A DNA stretch of 64,000 bases from an uncultured Acetatifactor sp. (lineage in GTDB: Bacteria > Bacillota > Clostridia > Lachnospirales > Lachnospiraceae), in NCBI GenBank assembly GCA_910589035.1, contig CAJUSI010000066.1:4988-68987 (forward strand), written 5' to 3'. Position 1 is the first letter of the stretch, and every line of letters starts with the position of its first letter. Made by a program: the position numbers and the translations under genes. This document shows, one piece after another, positions 58,608-64,000 of the stretch. The notes beneath the pieces were generated by a model. It was not told the DNA's origin, searched no databases, and saw nothing but the letters and a program-made list of their open reading frames with translations.

Positions 58608-61181
58608 CTAGAACCCCTGCTCCGTCCTCCGGATAATATCATCCTGCAGCGACTTGGACAGCGTGGTAAACAGCGCGCTGTACCCCGCCACCCGCACCAC
58701 CAGATGGGCATACTTCTCCGGATGGGCCTGGGCGTCCAGAAGCGTCTGCCTGTCCACCACATTGAACTGCATATGGCTCCCCTTCTGGTCAAAATAGGAG
58801 CGGATCAGCGCCACGAAATTCTCCAGCCCCTTCTCCCCGCTGAGGGCCGTGGGATGGAACTTCTGGTTAAACAATGTGCCGTTGGAAGCGATTCCATGGT
58901 CTAACTTGGACACGGAGTTGGCAGCGGCAGTGGGCCCCATCACATCCTTGCCTGCGGAAGGAGAAACCCCGTCCGCCACAGGCGTATGCGCCAGTCTGCC
59001 GTCAGGAGTGGCCCCGGTCTGGGCCCCCAGAGGCACATTGGCGGATACCGGATACAACCCCGCCTGGAACTGGCCTCCCCTGGGATTGCGGTACTTCAAT
59101 AGGGGCCTGGTATAGGTATATGCAACGTCCCGCGCAAACATATCCACTTCTTCGTTATCGTTTCCGAACTTTGGCACCTCCTCGATCATGGCCAACAGCT
59201 CCTCGTAACGCTTCTTCTCCTCTGGGGGAACCTCCGTTTCCATCACGGCCTTGATCATGCCCGCCACCTGGGCCTCGTCCACGGACACGCCGTTTTTATC
59301 CATCACAGGGAGATTCCCTTTACTCATCTCCCGGAGATTCCCTTTTTGAATCTCCCGAAGAATCTCCGTGACAATCTCCCCCGCGCTCACGGCGTCGAAG
59401 CCCTGCCCGTAATTCATGGCCAGCGCCCGCTTGTACTCCGCCAGCGTCACCTTTTTCTCGTCAAACACCAGCTTCTTTATGGCATACAGAGAATCCGCCA
59501 TATTGGCGATGCCGAAGCCCTGGGGCCCGGTGAAATTGTAAACCGCGCCGCCCTCCTGGACGGTCTTCCCCCGCTTAATGCAGTCGTCCACCATACAGGA
59601 CAGATAAGGCAGGGGGCATCTGGTGGCATGAGCCACATCGATGGCATTGTCCGCGTTCACCAACAGGGAAATATTGTACTCCATCTGCTTTTTGTAAGCG
59701 TCATAAAATTCCTCGAAGCTGGTCATCTCCTCCACAGCCCCGGTCTCGATGCTGATCTTCTCCCCCTTGTCCCATCCGTTAGAGAACACCAGCTCCAGGG
59801 GACGGCACATATTGTAGAAGGCCGCGTCATGCCAGCCCTCCGTCTTGCCGGCCTTCTGGGGCTCCACACAGCCGATGATATTGTACTCCCTGGCGTCCTC
59901 CAGGGTAAGCCCCCGGCTGAGCAGGGAGGGAATGATCACCTCGTCATTGTAATAAGCCGGAAGTCCTATCCCTGTGCGGGTCAAATCCGCCGCCTTCATC
60001 AGCAGGTCGTGGGGGGACTTGTTCCACACCCGGATAGAAAGGGAGGGCTGGGGCAGGAACACATGTTTGGAGGCCGTGATGCACATAAAGCTCAGGTCGT
60101 TGGTCACGTCCACCCCTTCCTTATCCTGGCCGCCCACGATCAGATTCTGGAACAGGCTGTAGCCAGCGAAGCCCTCCGCGCTGGCGGCGTCCCGGCATTT
60201 GTTCAGGTCATTTAACTTCACCCAGATACAGTCGATGAGCTCCTGGGCGAATTCTCTGGAGAGCCTCCCGGCCTCCAGATCCTTCTTATAATAAGGATAC
60301 ATATACTGGTCGAAGCGCCCCGGGGAGATGGAATGCCCGCTGGACTCCAGCTGAATCAGCTGCTGCACGAACCAGAAGCTCTGGCAGGCCTCATAAAAGG
60401 TGGATGCCCCGTACTCCGGCACCCGCGCGCAGTTGGCCGCGATCTGCGCAAGCTCCTGCTTCCTCACAGAATCCGTGCAGGAAGCCGCCTCCCTCTCCGC
60501 CAGCTCCGCGTACCTGCGGGCATACCGGATCACGGCCTCGCAGCTTATGATGGCCGCCTTCAAAAACTGGCTCTTGGTGCAGTAATCCCCGTCCCCGGGA
60601 TTGCATTTATCCAGTTCCGCCTGCATTTCCCCGATCAGCCCACGGTAGCCCACGGCCAGCACCTTATCATACTGCACCGTCACATGCCCCACGCCGTTGT
60701 AGAAATAATTCCCCGGGGTGAAAATATTGTGCTCCATGGCCTTCTTCGTCTCCTCGGTCATGAGGGCGGTGGCAAGCTCGCTGGTGGTCTTCCCCTCCCA
60801 GTAGGTGTCCGCCTCCAGCAGCTCCTTCCTGGTCTGCTCCGCTATGTAGAAAGGATCCGCCTTTCTGGTGGCGACGGTCTCGAACTCCGCCTCCAGCCAT
60901 TTATAGGAAAATTCCGGATAAGTCTGGCAGCCCCTGGGAGCGATGGTGCTGCTGCCCACTACAAGCTCGTCCTTCCGGATGATGATGGGGATATTGTCCA
61001 GAATATGCTCGAAGGCCAGGGCCCGCCGCATGACAATGGGCTTATCCTCCGTGGCCTTATAAGATTCCGTGATCAGCTTCGCCCTGGCGGACTCGATCTC
61101 CGGCATCTTCGCATAGAGATGCGCCACCAGCCTTGGGATGCGCTCCGTTTTGGGGATTTCCTCTGTATAATATTTTGCCAT
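58608..61181 (-). CDS. Glycyl radical diol dehydratase (propanediol/glycerol dehydratase type)
   Basis: Oxygen-sensitive B12-independent dehydratase, 857 aa. Active-site residues align with the C. butyricum glycerol dehydratase: His166, His283-Ser284 (SSGHSISPGRFD), Tyr341, Cys438 and Glu440 (GCVEPQ), Asp452 (GWHDAAFYNM), and radical Gly833 in RVAGYSALFTTL. It should make propionaldehyde from 1,2-propanediol (or 3-hydroxypropionaldehyde from glycerol). About 65 residues are inserted at ~605-670 relative to the C. butyricum enzyme. It has no N-terminal encapsulation extension. AAAGGAG precedes ATG 61181. Its activase is at 44654. Confidence 0.93.
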   Translation of the reverse strand: MAKYYTEEIPKTERIPRLVAHLYAKMPEIESARAKLITESYKATEDKPIVMRRALAFEHILDNIPIIIRKDELVVGSSTIAPRGCQTYPEFSYKWLEAEFETVATRKADPFYIAEQTRKELLEADTYWEGKTTSELATALMTEETKKAMEHNIFTPGNYFYNGVGHVTVQYDKVLAVGYRGLIGEMQAELDKCNPGDGDYCTKSQFLKAAIISCEAVIRYARRYAELAEREAASCTDSVRKQELAQIAANCARVPEYGASTFYEACQSFWFVQQLIQLESSGHSISPGRFDQYMYPYYKKDLEAGRLSREFAQELIDCIWVKLNDLNKCRDAASAEGFAGYSLFQNLIVGGQDKEGVDVTNDLSFMCITASKHVFLPQPSLSIRVWNKSPHDLLMKAADLTRTGIGLPAYYNDEVIIPSLLSRGLTLEDAREYNIIGCVEPQKAGKTEGWHDAAFYNMCRPLELVFSNGWDKGEKISIETGAVEEMTSFEEFYDAYKKQMEYNISLLVNADNAIDVAHATRCPLPYLSCMVDDCIKRGKTVQEGGAVYNFTGPQGFGIANMADSLYAIKKLVFDEKKVTLAEYKRALAMNYGQGFDAVSAGEIVTEILREIQKGNLREMSKGNLPVMDKNGVSVDEAQVAGMIKAVMETEVPPEEKKRYEELLAMIEEVPKFGNDNEEVDMFARDVAYTYTRPLLKYRNPRGGQFQAGLYPVSANVPLGAQTGATPDGRLAHTPVADGVSPSAGKDVMGPTAAANSVSKLDHGIASNGTLFNQKFHPTALSGEKGLENFVALIRSYFDQKGSHMQFNVVDRQTLLDAQAHPEKYAHLVVRVAGYSALFTTLSKSLQDDIIRRTEQGF

Positions 61182-61213
61182 TGCTGCTCCTTTCCGTATT
61201 CGCCGCTTTTTTG

Positions 61214-61276
61214 CAGTTTACTGCTTTTTTCTCCTGTTTACCGCTTTACTTTGCTGTTTACTGTTTACCGTTTCAC
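61214..61276. promoter_or_regulatory. Cluster of GTTTAC motifs upstream of the glycyl radical enzyme gene
   Basis: GTTTACTG/GTTTACCG occurs at 61216, 61236, 61256 and 61263, and CTTTACTT at 61244, all in one direction within 65 bp of the gene's 5' region. Possibly multiple binding sites for a regulator; none is identified. Confidence 0.45.
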
Positions 61277-61304
61277 TCTAATCTGTTTTTCTGTCCCAAA
61301 CCCG

Positions 61305-61370
61305 GACAAGCCGGAACCAATATTTTGCCAGAATGCGCAGGATTTCGTTGTTAAGCGCCTAACGGCCTTC
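61305..61370. repeat. Dispersed ~65-bp repeat, copy 2
   Basis: Matches the copy at 42178-42243 (CCGGAACCAATATTTTGCC, GCGCAGG, CGTTGTTAAGCGCC). Includes a small inverted pair CCGG-CTTG-TCCGG on the minus strand. Lies about 125 bp upstream of the glycyl radical enzyme. Confidence 0.65.
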
Positions 61371-61406
61371 CTGTCGATTCCTGCCGATAAATTCCCGCCT
61401 GTGCGG

Positions 61407-61814
61407 TTAGGCGCTCTCTTCCCAATGCAGCTCACATCTTCCGGTTGCGCTCTTAAAGTCCCACCGCAGATAATACCTGCTTTTCACGTATAATTCTATT
61501 TTTCCTGCTGGAGATTGTTGGTTCAGTTTCAGTAATTGCTGTTTATTCCTGTCCAACAGAGCCACCTCCGCATTTCCTTTTGCCAGCCTGGCATCCAGGA
61601 TAAACTCATATATTCCGCTTTCACGAAATCTCCCCACATGCTTGACCCATCCGGTGCAGGAATCCAACACTGCCCTGTCGGCATTTTTGCCCGGACGAAA
61701 TACAAACATAACGGCCGCTATTCTCTTTGCCACCCCAAAGCCCATATAATAGAGCAGATATACGGCAATGCAGACAGCTGCAGTAAGAATTACAGAATAT
61801 AACCATGCGCTCAT
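61407..61814 (-). CDS. Hypothetical membrane protein
   Basis: A 135-aa protein with one N-terminal transmembrane helix (about residues 5-26) and a soluble region (SGIYEFILDARLAKGNAEVA, KIELYVKSRYYLRWDFKSAT). Not recognised. It lies between the second nucleoside phosphorylase and the glycyl radical enzyme. Confidence 0.55.
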   Translation of the reverse strand: MSAWLYSVILTAAVCIAVYLLYYMGFGVAKRIAAVMFVFRPGKNADRAVLDSCTGWVKHVGRFRESGIYEFILDARLAKGNAEVALLDRNKQQLLKLNQQSPAGKIELYVKSRYYLRWDFKSATGRCELHWEESA

Positions 61815-61887
61815 TGCTCCGCCTCCAAATGGATTTCCCTCTCAGAAACCATGCTCCCGATACATAGCATCCCGGCAAACCGTAATT

Positions 61888-62655
61888 TCATGAAATGATT
61901 CCCACCAGCTCCCGGCACAGCATAACCAGATCATGCCGGATGCCCCGGCGGCTGTTCCAGCCCCTTCCGGACCATTCCTCTCCCGAAAGATCGTCCCCGC
62001 CATAAATCAACGCGCCATAGGCAAAGCCCCGGAACCGGGCCACGGCAATGCAGCCGGCCTGTTCCATCTCCACAATCTTTGCCCCTTCCTCTTTTCTCCT
62101 GCGGATCCGGTCTTCCGTCTCCCGGAAAATCGCGTCGGTTGTCCAGGTTAATCCGCGAAGATAGGGAATGCCGTTCTTGTCCAGGTATTCTCTGATTTTG
62201 TCCGTGACCTCCGGATTCGCATCAATCACTCTTGACGCCGGAATATACTGATAAGAAAAGCCCTCATCCCTGATAGCCCCATCCACCACCAGAATCTGTC
62301 CCACCTGGATATTTCGGTCAAGAACACCTCCGCCGCCGCAGAACATGACCTTCGTAATCCCCATGGCATGAAATTCATCCAGGTTCCCCGCGCAGGCAGG
62401 ACAGCCCACCTGTCCCAGCGTCAGCAGCACATCCGGGCGTTCCGTAAAACGATATATCATGAACGGATTTTCGCCAGGCATGAGCCTCTCTTCCGCAATC
62501 TTTCCGTCGGCGGCCAGGCTGTTCACTACCTCCGGGAAAAACGTGATTACCATCTTGTCTGTCTTAAACTTTTCTTCCACAAAATGAACCGGATTTAACT
62601 TTGCCGTGGGATTATCGTCAAACTCCAGTACTGGAAAATCATTCCTGCCAAGCAT
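61888..62655 (-). CDS. Nucleoside phosphorylase family protein (second copy)
   Basis: About 255 aa from ATG 62655 (GAGGAGG upstream). PNP-like signatures: VGCPACAGNLDEFHAMGITK, VMFCGGGGVLDRNIQVGQIL, WTTDAIFRET, KIVEMEQAGCIAVARFRG and YGGDDLSGEE. Similar in plan to the protein at 48229 but without its Cys-rich insert. The base specificity is unknown. Confidence 0.85.
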   Translation of the reverse strand: MLGRNDFPVLEFDDNPTAKLNPVHFVEEKFKTDKMVITFFPEVVNSLAADGKIAEERLMPGENPFMIYRFTERPDVLLTLGQVGCPACAGNLDEFHAMGITKVMFCGGGGVLDRNIQVGQILVVDGAIRDEGFSYQYIPASRVIDANPEVTDKIREYLDKNGIPYLRGLTWTTDAIFRETEDRIRRRKEEGAKIVEMEQAGCIAVARFRGFAYGALIYGGDDLSGEEWSGRGWNSRRGIRHDLVMLCRELVGIIS

Positions 62656-62697
62656 ATCCCGCTCCTCCTCTTCCCATCCCGGGCCTTCTCTGTACAC

Positions 62698-62994
62698 TGA
62701 TTCCTATTGTCCAGTATATGCCTTTCTCAACCGAATGTCAATAAATCTTACATTGTTTTGCTTCATATTTTTGTGGATTTTCTTTGATTGTTGTTGATTT
62801 CAGAATGAAGAATGACGGAGCCATTTGATAGAAGCGGCATGGAGCACCCTGGAATTCCACCGCCTCCGGCAGAATTTCAGGGATGCATGCTCCAATTATG
62901 ATAAGCGGACGCTCTGCATGGATGGCTGCCCCATTGCAAAAAACAGTGCTGTGCGGCCAGCGGCATGAGACAAAAGAGCAGCTATAAGGACTGG
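62698..62994. other. Gap upstream of the second nucleoside phosphorylase
   Basis: No gene with a start is supported. On the plus strand a 50-codon open stretch (62816-62965) contains WSTLEFHRLRQNFRDAC and TLCMDGCPIAKN, which look protein-like but have no start; it may be the end of a lost gene. Confidence 0.4.
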
Positions 62995-63294
62995 CTATAC
63001 TCCTTCATAATGTGTCCACATACGAATTAGCTTCACAGTTCCCTCATATTGTACGTTATCGAAGACACATGGCTCTTCGATAACCTGATAGACAAGTCTA
63101 TGCTGTATATTGATCCTCCTGGAATAAGCTCCTGTGAGGTTTCCCACAAGCTTTTCATATCCCGGCGGAGTCTGATATGGGTTTTCTCTTATGATATCTG
63201 CCAGTTTTTTGGCTTTTGATCCTAAGCCGACACTTTTTATATTTTTCAAATCTTTTTCAGCCTGCTTTGTGAAAACAATTCGGTACATTACCAT
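62995..63294 (-). CDS. RelE/YoeB family toxin
   Basis: Txe/YoeB-type mRNA interferase of 99 aa: MYRIVFTKQAEKDLKNIK, EKLVGNLTGAYSRRINIQHR and LVYQVIEE, then a C-terminal MWTHYE with the His/Tyr residues of YoeB. It cleaves mRNA on the ribosome. It overlaps the antitoxin stop (ATGGTAATG). Confidence 0.93.
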   Translation of the reverse strand: MVMYRIVFTKQAEKDLKNIKSVGLGSKAKKLADIIRENPYQTPPGYEKLVGNLTGAYSRRINIQHRLVYQVIEEPCVFDNVQYEGTVKLIRMWTHYEGV

Positions 63295-63536
63295 TCCACC
63301 ATATCTTCAGGAATGCAATCCTCCACGGGCGTATCCAATCCTTTCCGGACAGACTCCGTCATTCCGGGAATAGAGTTCAGGAACAATGTCTCCTTTATTG
63401 CATTCCAATCTTCTTCTGATAGAAGAACCGCATTCCCCTTTTTCCCTACAATCAGCGTGGGCTCATTGTAGGAATTTACGTTTTCTACCAGACGATAAAG
63501 ATCCTTTCTTGCATTTGTTATATTAATAATTGACAT
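63288..63536 (-). CDS. YefM/Phd family antitoxin
   Basis: An 82-aa antitoxin, N-terminus MSIINITNARKDLYRLVENV and the conserved GKKGNAVLLSEEDWNAIKET. It binds the promoter and neutralises the toxin downstream. The pair is complete and apparently intact, unlike other pairs nearby. Confidence 0.93.
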   Translation of the reverse strand: MSIINITNARKDLYRLVENVNSYNEPTLIVGKKGNAVLLSEEDWNAIKETLFLNSIPGMTESVRKGLDTPVEDCIPEDMVEW

Positions 63537-63824
63537 TATAAAATCTCCTTCTGGCGGTATCTGTTGGATTATTATAGTAAACTTTCTCTGTAACAGTATC
63601 TCGGACCATCGTATGACAATGCAGTTTTATGGCGATATTTCATTGGCTCATAATACGATACGTCTTTATAATATTTCTTTGATGATAGCGGCATTCCCTC
63701 CTTTCCCTGCCTGCACCTTGTTCACCAGTTATCTCTTGAAAATCTCTCGGTTTCAGTTTCTCGTTGTCCTCTTCTGATTTGTATATTTCTGTGAATATAA
63801 CGGAACCTTTCTATGGCCGGCTCC
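63537..63824. other. AT-rich gap upstream of the YefM gene
   Basis: No gene seen. TTATTATAGTAAAC (63567-63580) resembles the terminal repeat of the element at 23014 (TTTTATAGTAAACG), but no matching second end was found. Confidence 0.4.
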
Positions 63825-64000
63825 TAGAGCGTGTTTGAAAATTCATTCCCGCCATCTGCCGCGGGAACCGTGTCCCCACATTTGCGGTATATTTGGCCCT
63901 CATTCGGTCAACGTAGCCCACTACGTCTCCCTCATTCGGGTCAAATCTCCCACAAATTGGGACGCACATCTGGCAGAAAGCAATTTTCAAACACGCTCTA
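63825..64000. mobile_element. 176-bp terminal-inverted-repeat element (MITE-like)
   Basis: Perfect 19-bp inverted ends TAGAGCGTGTTTGAAAATT (63825-63843) and the complement at 63982-64000, plus imperfect pairing inward and a central ACGTAG-CCCA-CTACGT palindrome flanked by CCCTCATTCGG repeats. No coding capacity. The window ends at its last base. Confidence 0.8.

Noticed and set aside
58608..61181. Choline trimethylamine-lyase (CutC)
   Set aside because: The active-site set (H166, H283-S284, D452 in GWHDAAF) matches glycerol/propanediol dehydratase; no choline-utilisation genes lie near it.
62816..62965. Plus-strand coding stretch
   Set aside because: 50 codons without a start; looks like the end of a lost gene but could not be assigned.

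Overview
The window looks like a chromosomal segment from a spore-forming gut-type Clostridium relative, most likely Lachnospiraceae. The support is the complete spoIIIAA-AH operon, the Firmicutes order nusB-xseA-xseB-ispA-dxs-tlyA-nadK, and a glycyl-radical-type bacterial microcompartment (BMC) locus. Almost every gene lies on the minus strand. The single clear exception is a plus-strand toxin-antitoxin locus at about 26.1-26.9 kb. No tRNA, rRNA, CRISPR array or complete insertion sequence was seen.

Layout from low to high coordinate. 0-12 kb: housekeeping genes (nadK, tlyA, dxs, ispA, xseB, xseA, nusB, an Asp23 protein, a transglutaminase lipoprotein, prfC, deoB). 11.6-17.3 kb: spoIIIAA to spoIIIAH, with a candidate sigma-E promoter upstream. 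17.7-25 kb: a second transglutaminase protein, citrate synthase, a ParA-like ATPase with a Lys/Glu-rich partner, an amidase and several repeats. 25.1-36.9 kb: a DeoR regulator, then a BMC operon read leftwards from a strong promoter at 36928-36956. Its order is class II aldolase, GlcG/HbpS-like protein, CoA-acylating aldehyde dehydrogenase, zinc alcohol dehydrogenase, four BMC-H shell proteins interleaved with PduL, BMC-P, PduS/RnfC and a PduT-like BMC-T. 37-58 kb: an accessory region rich in Nudix, methyltransferase, GNAT and toxin-antitoxin-like genes (AbiEi/AbiEii, a winged-helix/nucleotidyltransferase pair, MNT/HEPN, a DUF3990 remnant), several of them AT-rich and decayed. Within or beyond it lie the two missing parts of the BMC pathway: the activating enzyme (44.7-45.5 kb) and the glycyl radical diol dehydratase (58.6-61.2 kb). 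The right end holds a second nucleoside phosphorylase, a YefM/RelE pair, and a 176-bp terminal-inverted-repeat element that ends exactly at base 64000.

How the BMC genes fit together (inference from family knowledge): the aldolase would split a 1-phosphate of a deoxy-ketose (fuculose or rhamnulose) to DHAP and lactaldehyde. Lactaldehyde would be reduced to 1,2-propanediol and dehydrated by the glycyl radical enzyme to propionaldehyde. PduP-like and PduL-like enzymes would take this to propionyl-phosphate, with the alcohol dehydrogenase making propanol and the PduS/PduT proteins moving electrons. This is the GRM5-type logic, but here the signature enzyme and its activase are displaced 8-22 kb from the shell operon.

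The most unusual finding is a type III (ToxN/AbiQ-like) toxin-antitoxin locus inside the BMC neighbourhood. It has three 42-nt antitoxin RNA repeats with compensatory stem changes, its own promoter and an attenuator hairpin. Its toxin gene appears to have been broken by a 94-bp insertion with a 9-bp target duplication and by a one-base frameshift near the end.
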